NCBI RefSeq assembly: GCF_019977655.1
Contig: NZ_AP024849.1
Coordinates: 5,817,001 to 5,881,000 of the forward strand
Direction of reading: 5' to 3'
From: Clostridium gelidum
GTDB taxonomy: Bacteria; Bacillota; Clostridia; Clostridiales; Clostridiaceae
DNA length: 64,000 nt
Position 1 is the stretch's first letter; each line of letters opens with the position of its first letter. Below the pieces are notes generated by a model that saw only the letters and a list, made by a program, of their open reading frames with translations, had not been told where the DNA came from and made no database searches. A program made the position numbers and the translations under genes. This document shows positions 52,335-60,614 of this stretch, piece after piece.

Positions 52335-53096
52335 TTAAAAATCAAATATGCTCTCAATCTTCATATCTATTTCCTTGAAGTACTCATCAAAATCTATTTT
52401 CTTTTCTACATTTCTATAGTTATAGGTATAAGGGCCTATTATCTCCTCAGCATACTGCTTTCCCTTAGTCCTGCCCCATTTACTGTTGAAAAGCTTTCTT
52501 ATGGCATTACATTCAATTTGCCTTACTCTTTCTATGCTCACCTGAAGAAGTTCGCCTATTTCTGATAATACTATAGGCTTAATATTCCACCCATAATGAA
52601 GCTTTAATACTTCTCTTTCCCTTAGGGTATTATAATCTATCATGGCCCCTTCCAGTTCGTTTCTAAGCTGCTTTAGGTATAATTGCTCGTCTATATTTTC
52701 AATCCCATTATCGTGGCTATTTACTAATTCTAACAACTCTGTTTCGTCGTCTTCTCCAACCATCTCATTAAGGCTTTTGAAAGTTTTATAGAATTTAGTA
52801 TTATTTATATTCTTGGAGCTCCTGCCATTAACACAATTATAAATTTCTCTCTCAATGTACTGAAAAGCATAAGTGATGAAATTAGCTCTATTCTCCATGG
52901 TAATATCATATTTATTAGCCGCATTAATTAAACCTATAGTTCCAGATTGCACTAGATCGTCAAACTCAATTAATTTATTCAATCCATTATATTTAGTTGC
53001 AAGCTTTCTTACTATTCCTTGATTATTATTAATTAGGCTTTCTAAGGCTTGTTTATCTCCTTCTTGATATAATACAACTAATTCCTCATTGGTCAT
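52335..53096 (-). CDS. RNA polymerase sigma-70 family factor
   Basis: A 253-residue sigma factor with region 2 (NNQGIVRKLATKYNGLNKLI, EFDDLVQSGTIGLINAANKY; ANFITYAFQYIEREIYN) and region 4 (LREREVLKLHYGWNIKPIVL, SEIGELLQVSIERVRQIECN). It resembles satellite- or phage-borne sigma factors of clostridia. The ATG at 53096 follows GAGGAGCTG. With the coiled-coil regulator downstream it may direct late or cargo transcription of element B. The repeat-rich region lies immediately upstream. Confidence 0.85.
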   Translation of the reverse strand: MTNEELVVLYQEGDKQALESLINNNQGIVRKLATKYNGLNKLIEFDDLVQSGTIGLINAANKYDITMENRANFITYAFQYIEREIYNCVNGRSSKNINNTKFYKTFKSLNEMVGEDDETELLELVNSHDNGIENIDEQLYLKQLRNELEGAMIDYNTLREREVLKLHYGWNIKPIVLSEIGELLQVSIERVRQIECNAIRKLFNSKWGRTKGKQYAEEIIGPYTYNYRNVEKKIDFDEYFKEIDMKIESIFDF

Positions 53097-53199
53097 GCTC
53101 TCAGCTCCTCATGCTCTATAATTCAAGTAAATTTATTTAATATATCAATAGTATTGTGGTTCAGCTATAGCTATAATTTATTAAAGTATTTTAATGGAG

Positions 53200-54000
53200 T
53201 ACTCCATTTAAATCTTAATATTTCTTAACATCAGCGTTTCATTAAATCTTAGTATTTCTTAGTATGAGTACTACAGATAACCTTACGTTTTGTTACGGTA
53301 CGCTCCAATAAAAACACTAGCATTTACCTAGTATAAATCCATTGCAACGTTCCATTTTGGAAAGTGTGCATTTTCAGCATTTTGTGTGCATACTTTTTAT
53401 GGCTTGATCAAATGAAAAAGCTCATGTAATAGTTATAATTAACCGTCTAAATTCTGTGCTTCTCCACAGTGCTATTCAATTAAAGTTGGTTTTGTAACTC
53501 CATTAGGACTCTACAACTTTCTAGATATTTCTTAGCTTTAAGCCGCATTGGAACGTTCCATATAAATGTTAAATTTATTAAAAACGTTCCATTAAAAAAT
53601 TAATATCTATTAGGAATGTTGTACTATGTTTAGGTTGTTTTGTAGTACAACAATAAAATACTCTTACCAGGTTCAATATCAATTAACTATAATGTATTAA
53701 ACTCCCACGTTTTCCCACAGTAACGTTGCATTTAAGCACCATCATTTCCCATCATTTTTCAATAGTAACGTTCGCTTTAAATCTTAACATTTCCTAACAA
53801 AAATCTATCACAACGTTCCTTTTGAACCTTAGCATTTCTTAGTATCCGTTCCCTTTACACCTTAGACATGAATGCCTTGAAATCAATAGCTTTTAACACT
53901 AAATATCTATTGCAACGTTGCATATATTGCGTTTTGTAAAGTGTGCATTTTGTGTGCATCCAAAAGTAACGTTTTTAGAAGAGCGTTACTTTTGAGATAT
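53200..54000. repeat. repeat-rich noncoding region, candidate origin of element B
   Basis: Three repeat types interleave over 800 bases. (1) CTTARYATTTCYTARYA occurs at about 53213, 53247, 53782 and 53827. (2) AACGTT, usually in AACGTTCCAT or AACGTTGCAT, occurs at about 53346, 53552, 53583, 53722, 53767, 53813, 53914 and 53968. (3) AAAGTGTGCATTTT with TTGTGTGCAT occurs at about 53371 and 53939. There is no ORF. It sits downstream of the DnaD/DnaC replication genes, where satellites carry their origin. Confidence 0.7.
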
Positions 54001-54004
54001 TACT

Positions 54005-54709
54005 CTACTGTTGTATAAAATCTAAAATACTTTTTCCAACTTTCACTTCATATATTTTTTCTAAGTCATGAGAAAACGCGCTGCATGGATATTTCTTTTT
54101 TCTAAAGAAATCTATCTTATTATCCTTTTCATTTCTTAATTGTTCTGCATAATCAATATCAAGTAATTTAATACTTCTAAGTACTTCATCTAAATGAAAT
54201 GACATAACACCATTATTGTTCAATTTATTAGCTTTTAACTTTATAAGATTGAGTATTTTCTCATTTGTTTGATATTGCTCAAATAGCTCTTTTAATATTC
54301 CAGAATCCTTTTCATCATCTACGCCATTTAAAACTTGTATTGCGTACAATAAATCAGTGTTTTCCTTTACTTTGTCCTTCTTATCTTCTTGAACAATCTT
54401 TCTTTCTAAATCATATTGCATTAGTGTACTAACCTCTGCTATAGCTTTATCATATTCATTAGCTATTTCATTTATAAAACTCTCCCCAGCCTTCTCCATT
54501 TCATCACAATGCTTTATTGATAGTTCATTAGCTAGCTCTTGTTTTCCTGATTCAGTATAATTAACATTACTCATTACTTCTTGCTTGCTGCTTCTGTATT
54601 TATCAATATCTGAACTTAAATGAGTTTCTCCCTTGTCTAAAATTACATTAATATTATTTTGCATACCTGAAATTGTATTGTTAATATCATCTAACTTATA
54701 CATTATCAT
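54005..54709 (-). CDS. hypothetical coiled-coil protein, 234 aa
   Basis: Mostly helical and acidic; no family recognised. Heptad-like stretches cover residues about 5-130 (NTISGMQNNINVILDKGETH, NEYDKAIAEVSTLMQYDLER). The C-terminus has RKKKYPCSAFSHDLEKIYEV. Its ATG at 54709 shares one base with the stop of the 45-residue gene (TAATG), with GGAG ten bases upstream, so the start is well fixed and coupled. Confidence 0.72.
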   Translation of the reverse strand: MIMYKLDDINNTISGMQNNINVILDKGETHLSSDIDKYRSSKQEVMSNVNYTESGKQELANELSIKHCDEMEKAGESFINEIANEYDKAIAEVSTLMQYDLERKIVQEDKKDKVKENTDLLYAIQVLNGVDDEKDSGILKELFEQYQTNEKILNLIKLKANKLNNNGVMSFHLDEVLRSIKLLDIDYAEQLRNEKDNKIDFFRKKKYPCSAFSHDLEKIYEVKVGKSILDFIQQ

Positions 54710-54846
54710 TATTTAATTTCTCCTTTATCACTTATTTTTAATTTCTTTTCCCAGTACCTTTTATTGATCTCTTTAACTTTATCCTTATTCTTTTTACGCC
54801 ATTCTCTCAAATATGCATTTTTCTTTTCTCTTGCTTCTTCACTCAT
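54709..54846 (-). CDS. small phage-type protein, 45 aa
   Basis: A very basic helical peptide (MSEEAREKKNAYLREWRKKN, then KDKVKEINKRYWEKK). The AYLREWRKKNKDK pattern is typical of small phage-encoded proteins. The ATG at 54846 follows AGAAAGGCGAG. It is translationally coupled to the coiled-coil gene. It lies just after a leader terminator (54882-54941). Confidence 0.65.
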   Translation of the reverse strand: MSEEAREKKNAYLREWRKKNKDKVKEINKRYWEKKLKISDKGEIK

Positions 54847-54881
54847 ATACACTCGCCTTTCTCTTAATTAAATAAAACAAA

Positions 54882-55012
54882 AAAGCCATAGGAATAAATA
54901 ACTTAGTTATACTCAATAACTTAAGCTAAATATTTCCCATGGCCATTAAAATTCTAACGCCTTCCACCATTACTGGTAGGGTACTAACAATATTATCTTT
55001 ATCTATATTATA
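54882..55012 (-). ncRNA. predicted structured RNA / attenuator leader
   Basis: An extended -10 (TGATATAAT, about 55013-55021) on the minus strand would start a transcript with a TACCA-gtaa-TGGTG hairpin and a conserved-looking GGAAGGCGTTAG segment, then a long hairpin (GCCAT.GGAA / TTCC.ATGGC, 54882-54941) ending in T6. The 45-residue gene starts 36 bases later. It is either a stand-alone RNA of about 125 bases or an attenuator for the genes downstream. Confidence 0.45.
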
Positions 55013-55042
55013 TCACGCATCCTTCTTAATATATATATATCT

Positions 55043-55186
55043 TTATTCCAGGTCTATATAAACCCTATAGAACTTTCCTGTTTTTTGAGGTTTACTTATA
55101 TTTTTAATCTTAGTTCCAAATGATAAAAGTTTTATAATATTTTGCTTTTCTGTTTCATTCTCATACTTGATAGTAATTTTAGCCAT
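55043..55186 (-). CDS. small protein, 47 aa
   Basis: ATG at 55186 after AAAGGAGATTTT. The product MAKITIKYENETEKQNIIKL ... GKFYRVYIDLE has a beta-alpha-beta pattern seen in small phage proteins. No family name. It lies 20 bases after the gene at 55208 in the same leftward operon. Confidence 0.6.
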   Translation of the reverse strand: MAKITIKYENETEKQNIIKLLSFGTKIKNISKPQKTGKFYRVYIDLE

Positions 55187-55207
55187 AAAATCTCCTTTCG
55201 TGTCAAC

Positions 55208-55447
55208 TTATATAATAAACATTCTTACTTTACTTTTATTATGAAAACCTCTTAATCTTCTTCCAGTTATCAATCTATGAATTAATAGCTGCTTTTGTCT
55301 ACTTGATAGATTATTGTTTATTACTATTGAGGTTATATTCTGTATATCAAATCTAACACCGTTTATATTTGCTGAAGCAGGATTATATACTATTGTGAAT
55401 TTCCTACCACCATATTTAAAATTATATCTTTCTTTTATCTCTGCCAT
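55208..55447 (-). CDS. hypothetical protein, 79 aa
   Basis: Begins MAEIKERYNFKYGGRKFTIV. It is basic, with beta strands first and an Arg-rich helical C-terminus (LIHRLITGRRLRGFHNKSKV), suggesting nucleic-acid binding. The start at 55447 follows GAGGGGTG. An 11-bp perfect hairpin (55485-55526) lies in its leader. Confidence 0.62.
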   Translation of the reverse strand: MAEIKERYNFKYGGRKFTIVYNPASANINGVRFDIQNITSIVINNNLSSRQKQLLIHRLITGRRLRGFHNKSKVRMFII

Positions 55448-55484
55448 AATATCACCCCTCAATTTTATTTGACATTTGTGAGTG

Positions 55485-55526
55485 CCTATTGTAACCTTAA
55501 ATTGTGAGTTTAGGTGTTACAATAGG
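55485..55526 (-). promoter_or_regulatory. leader hairpin
   Basis: CCTATTGTAAC pairs perfectly with GTTACAATAGG across 20 bases that can pair further. No T-run follows. It lies between the possible 18-codon ORF and the gene starting at 55447. Confidence 0.5.
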
Positions 55527-55552
55527 TAACTCCTTGGTGATGGATATTTATT

Positions 55553-55609
55553 TTAGTATCTATCGCCTTTTTTATTTTCTCTATATCCTATAGATTTAAA
55601 TTCATTCAT
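55553..55609 (-). CDS. possible 18-aa peptide
   Basis: ATG at 55609 with GGAG eight bases upstream, encoding MNEFKSIGYRENKKGDRY. It lies 43 bases after the DnaC stop in the same direction. Too short to judge. Confidence 0.3.
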   Translation of the reverse strand: MNEFKSIGYRENKKGDRY

Positions 55610-55651
55610 TCACTTTTCTCCATTCTATTTTGCATTTGCTTTTTCATTTTT

Positions 55652-56404
55652 CTAACATAATCTTTGGTTATACTCTTCTCCTAAAATATCTAAGGTTCTA
55701 TCTTTAGCCATTTGAATTATTCTTGAACCTATAGCTTTATCGATTCTCAATAAATCATTGCTTAAACACTCGCTAGATACAATAATAGGTAATCTATTTA
55801 TATATCTATAATTAATAATTTTAAAAAACAATTTTATTTCAGCTTCTGTATATCCGCCTTTGAAAACATCATCTAAAAATAAAATATTACACTTTTGATA
55901 TTTGGTTAGTTTAATTTCATATTTGATTTTATTTGAAATTCTCAAATCAATCATTTCATCCATACAATCTCTATAAGGGAAATATACAGGTTTAAACCCT
56001 TTCTTTAATAACTCCAATGATATGCTTATACATATATGAGTTTTCCCTGTTCCTGGCTCCCCTAGAAATGCGATTGAATTGTTATTATCAAATTGTATTC
56101 CTTCAAAATTCTCTATAAATTTGACTGCTATTGCTTTCATTCTTTTTGCCACTTTATTTTTTTCAGAATCAAACTCCGCTAATGTTAATTCATTGCATAA
56201 TATATTAAATCCACTATCTTGCCATTCAGTTTTTAGCCGTTCTTTTTTTCTGCAAATGCATTCTCGTATTATTGATTGAGCATTAATCTGAGGTATTATC
56301 TCCACCCCTCTATCTTTACAATTTAAACACTTATAATTAGCTTTGGGAGCTTTTGCCTTGCACCGTTCTACAATCTCATTTATTTTTTGAAAATCGAAAT
56401 TCAC
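55652..56404 (-). CDS. DnaC-like helicase loader (AAA+ ATPase)
   Basis: A 250-residue replication protein. The N-terminus has a Cys cluster (YKCLNCKDRG ... ECICRKKERL), as in phage and clostridial DnaC/DnaI proteins. Walker A is FLGEPGTGKTHICISI near residue 115 and Walker B is CNILFLDDVF. It would load the host DnaB helicase. It begins one base after the stop of the DnaD-like gene, so they form a coupled pair. With the repeat-rich region downstream it makes a complete replication module. Confidence 0.9.
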   Translation of the reverse strand: MNFDFQKINEIVERCKAKAPKANYKCLNCKDRGVEIIPQINAQSIIRECICRKKERLKTEWQDSGFNILCNELTLAEFDSEKNKVAKRMKAIAVKFIENFEGIQFDNNNSIAFLGEPGTGKTHICISISLELLKKGFKPVYFPYRDCMDEMIDLRISNKIKYEIKLTKYQKCNILFLDDVFKGGYTEAEIKLFFKIINYRYINRLPIIVSSECLSNDLLRIDKAIGSRIIQMAKDRTLDILGEEYNQRLC

Positions 56405-56405
56405 T

Positions 56406-57284
56406 TTAATCCCATCCTCTCAAATGTACTTCTTTCACTTTTTCATTATTACTATTCCTTTCTTTTGACTGTTTAGCTAAATGTTCACCATAATTTATCT
56501 TATTACTTCCATCTTCCATAAAAGTGCTTATTCCATTCTTTCTATTAATAAAATCGGTTAAGCTCCACTTGTAATTAAAATAGAATCCACTTTTTAATAT
56601 TTCACTATAAGTATCTATAGCTTGTACAATTTCGCTTTCTGAATATTTCTTTAAAGCTTTTTCTATTGCTTTCTCAATATCCTTGCTTAAAGATTTATGC
56701 ACTATTATTTTTTTACTGTTCCAATGACTATATATATTATTAGATATTATGTTGAGATTATTATGTTGAGATGAGTGCGCCTTTTTCTTCTCCTCATTCT
56801 TCTCTTTTTCGTCCCCCTTTTCTTCTCCTGTATTGTTGCTTACCCCTGTGATATTGGGCCTTTTTTCTTCTCCTATCATTCTCTTATTAATCTCTTTATT
56901 ATTCTCTTTTTTCTTCTCCTCAGTTTTATTGTTTGTTTCATTCTCCTTAGAACCATCTAAACCTTTACCATTGCTAATATTATTATTCTCCTTAAACCTT
57001 GCAAGAAAATATTTACTACTTGTTCCTCTTGTTCCTTTTTCAATTTGAATTATTACAATGTTTTCTATAGTAAGTTCTTTAATTGCTCTTTCCATTTGTT
57101 TTTTAGTGAATCCCAATCTATACGCCCAACTCTTATAATCAAACCTAAATTCTCCTGGTTCTAACCCCTCATATTTACTTCTAGTAAGGTTAGCTCTAAA
57201 TTCACATTCCATATAAACGTCAAATACATAACTCAAACTAGAATACCTATATTTTTTTCTTATGTCTATTTCTGTTAAATTCAA
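56406..57284 (-). CDS. DnaD-like replication initiator
   Basis: A 292-residue protein. The N-terminal winged helix (FRFDYKSWAYRLGFTKKQME RAIKEL) is followed by a low-complexity Lys/Glu/Asn linker (about 120-185) and a C-terminal DnaB_2-type helical domain (KALKKYSESEIVQAIDTYSE, FYFNYKWSLTDFINRKNGIS). It is likely to bind the element's origin and recruit the DnaC-like partner. The start is a TTG at 57284, overlapping the preceding stop by 4 bases (TTGA), with AGGTGG upstream. Confidence 0.82.
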   Translation of the reverse strand: MNLTEIDIRKKYRYSSLSYVFDVYMECEFRANLTRSKYEGLEPGEFRFDYKSWAYRLGFTKKQMERAIKELTIENIVIIQIEKGTRGTSSKYFLARFKENNNISNGKGLDGSKENETNNKTEEKKKENNKEINKRMIGEEKRPNITGVSNNTGEEKGDEKEKNEEKKKAHSSQHNNLNIISNNIYSHWNSKKIIVHKSLSKDIEKAIEKALKKYSESEIVQAIDTYSEILKSGFYFNYKWSLTDFINRKNGISTFMEDGSNKINYGEHLAKQSKERNSNNEKVKEVHLRGWD

Positions 57285-57394
57285 ACCACCACCTGCTTAA
57301 ACAAATTTTTAAAATATCTTAATCCCTCAAATGAAGGTTTTTTGTCAAATTCCCTACACAAAGATATATATCTATCCATTAACCTTAGGCTCAT
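57281..57394 (-). CDS. small protein, 37 aa
   Basis: ATG at 57394 after AAGGTGAGTAATAA. The product MSLRLMDRYISLCREFDKKP ... FKNLFKQVVV is helical and basic. Its stop overlaps the TTG start of the initiator gene by 4 bases, so translation is coupled. Not recognised. Confidence 0.6.
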   Translation of the reverse strand: MSLRLMDRYISLCREFDKKPSFEGLRYFKNLFKQVVV

Positions 57395-57397
57395 TTA

Positions 57398-57694
57398 TTA
57401 CTCACCTTCCTCCAAATCTTTTAAAATCCATCCTTTTGTCTTTCTATTACTTGATATGATTCTATAACACCATTCACACTTATTAAGCCTGTTAGTTGGC
57501 CTTCTAACTTTAGTAATTGTATCTTTATCAAATATATCTAACATGCCATTTTTAAACCAAATCATAGCATAAGAACCATCATTAGCAACTCTTTCTATAG
57601 GCGCTTTAATATAAACACCATCCATACTATTAAAATAATGTGCTTGTCCTACGTCTATATGTTCTATTAATTGCTGCAGTATTTCATTTCCCAC
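57398..57694 (-). CDS. hypothetical protein with CxxC motif, 98 aa
   Basis: Beta-rich small protein. A CEWC pair lies near residue 73, which could bind metal. The N-terminal HIDVGQAHYFNSMDGVYIKA and MIWFKNGMLDIF strands resemble small phage proteins of unknown role. The ATG at 57694 follows GGAGGTTG. It is in the early leftward operon of element B, one gene before the 37-residue protein. Confidence 0.65.
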   Translation of the reverse strand: MGNEILQQLIEHIDVGQAHYFNSMDGVYIKAPIERVANDGSYAMIWFKNGMLDIFDKDTITKVRRPTNRLNKCEWCYRIISSNRKTKGWILKDLEEGE

Positions 57695-57706
57695 AAAATC
57701 AACCTC

Positions 57707-57904
57707 CTATCTTACTAATATCCCCTTATGTTCTTCTCCTTTCTTACCATTATTCCAATCATTATAAGTACATTCTTCAATCTGTTTTATTGGGAAATTA
57801 TCACCTAATAACTCTATACATATTTTTGTATCTCCTGGTATCTGTTTCAAAGTTTGAATTAGTTTTTCTGCTGTAATACCTCTAAAGCTTCTTATTTTAT
57901 TCAT
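57707..57904 (-). CDS. hypothetical protein, 65 aa
   Basis: Begins MNKIRSFRGITAEKLIQTLK, followed by PGDTKICIELLGDNFPIKQI and a polar tail. The pattern of a helix leading to 'IPGDxxI' and a strand is frequent in small phage early proteins. The start at 57904 follows AGAGGTGAGAAG; an ATG-less extension begins at 57925. It follows the excisionase-like gene by 10 bases. Confidence 0.6.
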   Translation of the reverse strand: MNKIRSFRGITAEKLIQTLKQIPGDTKICIELLGDNFPIKQIEECTYNDWNNGKKGEEHKGILVR

Positions 57905-57914
57905 CTTCTCACCT

Positions 57915-58208
57915 CTATATTCCAATAATATTGTTTAACGAACTTGCTACACTCTTAAAAGCTTGTACTTTTGTTTCTAATGATTTAATTTTCCCCTTTA
58001 ATTCTGCTATTTCTAAATCCTTCTTTAGACTTTCATCATTTGTAGCAATCCCTAAATACCTATCAACCTCTGATTTTTCAATTAAATATTCAGTTCCACT
58101 TTTGGTTGCTTTAATCTTTCCTTTTCTTATTTCATTTCTTACCGTCGCTGGTGGTTTATTTATTATTTCAGCTACTTCTGTTACCTTATACACTAATGCT
58201 TTACTCAT
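57915..58208 (-). CDS. helix-turn-helix protein, excisionase-like
   Basis: A 97-residue protein. The N-terminal half is a MerR/excisionase-type winged helix (YKVTEVAEIINKPPATVRNE IRKGKIKA), and the C-terminal half is a coiled coil (LKKDLEIAELKGKIKSLETK). The role could be excision together with the integrase or transcription control. First structural gene after the leftward XRE gene; strong GAGGAGG before the ATG at 58208. Confidence 0.78.
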   Translation of the reverse strand: MSKALVYKVTEVAEIINKPPATVRNEIRKGKIKATKSGTEYLIEKSEVDRYLGIATNDESLKKDLEIAELKGKIKSLETKVQAFKSVASSLNNIIGI

Positions 58209-58315
58209 ACTCTACCTCCTCATATAATTTTTTTTCAAGGTGTGCACCTTTAATTATGTCAATACTTGCGTTGTCATTTAGAACTTTATAGATATGTTTT
58301 TATATTTATTAGAAA

Positions 58316-58519
58316 TTACTTTTCAACCTTAATTATTTCTGATACATCAATATTTAGTGCCTTCGCTAATAATCCAACAGTTTTTATTGATGGATTATTA
58401 ACCCCATTAAGTATTTTAGAGACTGTAGCTCTTCCAAGTCCTGTTTTTTCTACTAATTCATTAACTGATAAACAAGCTTTAGCTTGAGCAATTTTTATTT
58501 TATGCAAGTCTAATTCCAT
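58316..58519 (-). CDS. XRE-family regulator, Cro-like
   Basis: A 67-residue helix-turn-helix protein (KACLSVNELVEKTGLGRATV, SKILNGVNNPSIKTVGLLAK). It is the first gene leftward from the divergent control region, the position of a Cro or Str-type regulator. AGGTGT precedes the ATG at 58519. It is expected to compete with the rightward repressor for the four operators at 58536-58635. Confidence 0.85.
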   Translation of the reverse strand: MELDLHKIKIAQAKACLSVNELVEKTGLGRATVSKILNGVNNPSIKTVGLLAKALNIDVSEIIKVEK

Positions 58520-58535
58520 TTTACACCTCCATTCA

Positions 58536-58635
58536 GTTACTTTTGTAACCCTTATGTCATAATAATAGTTTACTTTTGTGTACCTGTCAACGTATTTTGT
58601 AAACTTTTCTATTCTTTTTAGTTACAAATGTGTAC
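58536..58635. promoter_or_regulatory. divergent control region with four operator repeats
   Basis: Four related dyads: GTTACttttGTAAC (58536-58549), GTTTACttttGTGTAC (58568-58583), GTAttttGTAAAC (58592-58604) and GTTACaaatGTGTAC (58621-58635). The half site is about GTNAC/GTAAAC with a 4-base centre. They fill the gap between the two XRE genes, as expected of a CI/Cro-type switch. Confidence 0.8.
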
Positions 58636-58668
58636 TTTAATGTTATTATTCTAATAGGAGGTGTTCTT

Positions 58669-59343
58669 ATGTCAATAGGAGAAAATATAAAATTATACAG
58701 AAATAAACTGGGTTTAACGCAAAAGCAATTAGCTGAAAACTGTTCGCTTTCTGAATCCGCTATAAAATATTATGAAAATAATAGACGAAATCCTAAAATT
58801 GAAACTTTAAATAAAATTGCTGATACTCTTGGCGTTTCAACTAATGATTTAGTTAATATAAATGAATTCAAGGAAGAAATTAATTTTATAGATAATAGAC
58901 AATACACAATAAAATCTAAAATGAATGAATTGGAATCAAACATTAAATTACTCAAAGAAACCTTAGATATACTTACATTTGCATTAAAAAATGAGAAAAA
59001 CACGAATGAACAAATTAAAGAATATGATTTAAAAAGTATAATGGATAATTTAAATAATCTTCCTGAAAAAATGGATAAAGTACTTGATATTATTTCTCCT
59101 AAAAAAGAAAATGATATTACAATTGAAGAAGAAATTAAATTTTTATCATGCTCGGAACTTATTGACCTTGATAACATAAATTCTTCTCCAGAAGATTCAG
59201 ATGGTATAAGGTATAGTATTATAAAAATTATTAAATGCTTGCAATACAATGCAGACAATTTGTCTCGAGAATCATTTGATATTATTGTTAAAAGCGTCCT
59301 AAATACAATTAAATTTGAAATGTATAAATTGAAGAATAATTAA
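58669..59343 (+). CDS. XRE-family repressor, CI/Stl-like
   Basis: A 224-residue protein. The N-terminal helix-turn-helix (IKLYRNKLGLTQKQLAENCS LSESAIKYYENNRRNPKIET) is followed by a coiled coil (KSKMNELESNIKLLKETLDI) and a C-terminal dimer or sensor domain that is not a LexA-type peptidase. Lack of a self-cleavage domain suits derepression by a protein partner, as with Stl of SaPIs. The ATG at 58669 follows GGAGGTGTTCTT; the longer frame from 58630 crosses the ribosome binding site. It is cotranscribed with the integrase. Confidence 0.85.
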   Translation: MSIGENIKLYRNKLGLTQKQLAENCSLSESAIKYYENNRRNPKIETLNKIADTLGVSTNDLVNINEFKEEINFIDNRQYTIKSKMNELESNIKLLKETLDILTFALKNEKNTNEQIKEYDLKSIMDNLNNLPEKMDKVLDIISPKKENDITIEEEIKFLSCSELIDLDNINSSPEDSDGIRYSIIKIIKCLQYNADNLSRESFDIIVKSVLNTIKFEMYKLKNN

Positions 59344-59384
59344 TGTTATATTTCTTAAATTTATGCAGTAAAGAAGGTGAATAG

Positions 59385-60557
59385 ATGGCAACATATAAAA
59401 ATATATCCTCAATTCAGTCAAAACCCAATTGGAGAGCAACAGTAAGTCTTGGATATACAAGTGGCAAAAAGAATGTTGAAAGAAAACAAGGCTTTAAGAC
59501 TAAAAAAGAAGCAGAAGTATGGGTTACTGATATATTAAGTAAAAAAAATAAAGGTTTTATTGCTCCAACTGAAAGTAATGCCTTATTTAAGGACTATATA
59601 AATAAGTGGTTTAATGAATATAAATCTAAACATATAAGTATTAATACCAGGACCAATTATAGATCAAGAATTGATACTCATATAGTGCCTAAATTAGGTG
59701 AATACAGGCTTAATAAAATCACTAATGCAATCATCCAAGATTTTTATAATAGCCTTATAGGCGAAGGCCTTAAGCCTTCCAGTGTAAAAAAAATAATGGA
59801 AACGGTCAATGGTGTTTTGAAATATGCTCAAAAGAGTAAATTAATATATAACCTGCCTACCGATATAGAAAAACAGCCTATGAATAAACCTAAAGTCGAG
59901 TTTTGGACTAAAGAAGAAATTGATTTTTATTTAGATAGGATTTATGGATCATATCTCTATACACCTATTTTAATAGAAATATTTACTGGCTTAAGAGTTG
60001 GTGAATTATGTGGTCTAAGATGGTGTGATATTGATTTTGATACAAATAACTTAACTGTTAATAATCAAGTTATTTATGATAGAGAGTTAAAAGTGTTAGT
60101 ATTTTCAGAGATATTAAAGACTGATACAAGTTATAGAAAGATAAGTTTACCTAAAATGTTAACTGATTATTTAAAGTCTATTAAAGGTGATTCACTTGAT
60201 ACTGACTTCATAGTATTAAATCTTCAAGGTACAATGTATAATCCTAGAAACCTATCTATGAATTTTACGAAATCCATACACAAATATAGAAAATCTATTG
60301 ATGATCTAAAAGGAGAAAATAAAAAAATTCCTGAAGATTATATGCGGCTCAAACAAATAACATTTCATGCTCTTAGGCATACTCATGCCACATTATTAAT
60401 ATTCAATGGTGAAAATATAAAGGTCATATCTGAAAGACTTGGCCATAAAAATATATCTACTACATTAGATACTTATACTCATGTTATGGAAGATATGAAA
60501 AACAATACTGCAGATTTACTTGATAGTATTTTTAGATATGTGCCTAGTACAACATAG
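59385..60557 (+). CDS. int: tyrosine site-specific integrase of element B
   Basis: A 390-residue integrase. An N-terminal arm-binding domain (about 1-55, WRATVSLGYTSGKKNVERKQ GFKTKKEAE) and a SAM-like core-binding domain (about 65-150) precede the catalytic domain. Arg is in TGLRVGELCGLRW (about 204), His-x-x-Arg in HALRHTH (about 328-331), His in LGHKN (about 353) and Tyr in DTYTHV (about 364). All catalytic residues are present. It lies 100 bases from tRNA-Arg and its end carries the first TAGTACAA arm-like repeat. Confidence 0.96.
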   Translation: MATYKNISSIQSKPNWRATVSLGYTSGKKNVERKQGFKTKKEAEVWVTDILSKKNKGFIAPTESNALFKDYINKWFNEYKSKHISINTRTNYRSRIDTHIVPKLGEYRLNKITNAIIQDFYNSLIGEGLKPSSVKKIMETVNGVLKYAQKSKLIYNLPTDIEKQPMNKPKVEFWTKEEIDFYLDRIYGSYLYTPILIEIFTGLRVGELCGLRWCDIDFDTNNLTVNNQVIYDRELKVLVFSEILKTDTSYRKISLPKMLTDYLKSIKGDSLDTDFIVLNLQGTMYNPRNLSMNFTKSIHKYRKSIDDLKGENKKIPEDYMRLKQITFHALRHTHATLLIFNGENIKVISERLGHKNISTTLDTYTHVMEDMKNNTADLLDSIFRYVPSTT

Positions 60558-60603
60558 TACTAAAAAAGCTGAATTAAAAATTTAGTACAATTTGTAGTAC
60601 AAC
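60545..60603. repeat. element B end repeats, putative integrase arm sites (right)
   Basis: TAGTACAAC (60545, overlapping the int stop), TAGTACTAA (60555), TAGTACAAT (60583) and TAGTACAAC (60595). The motif matches those at the left end of element B (40645 and 40656) and is absent from element A's ends. Confidence 0.75.
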
Positions 60604-60614
60604 TTTTCACATAA

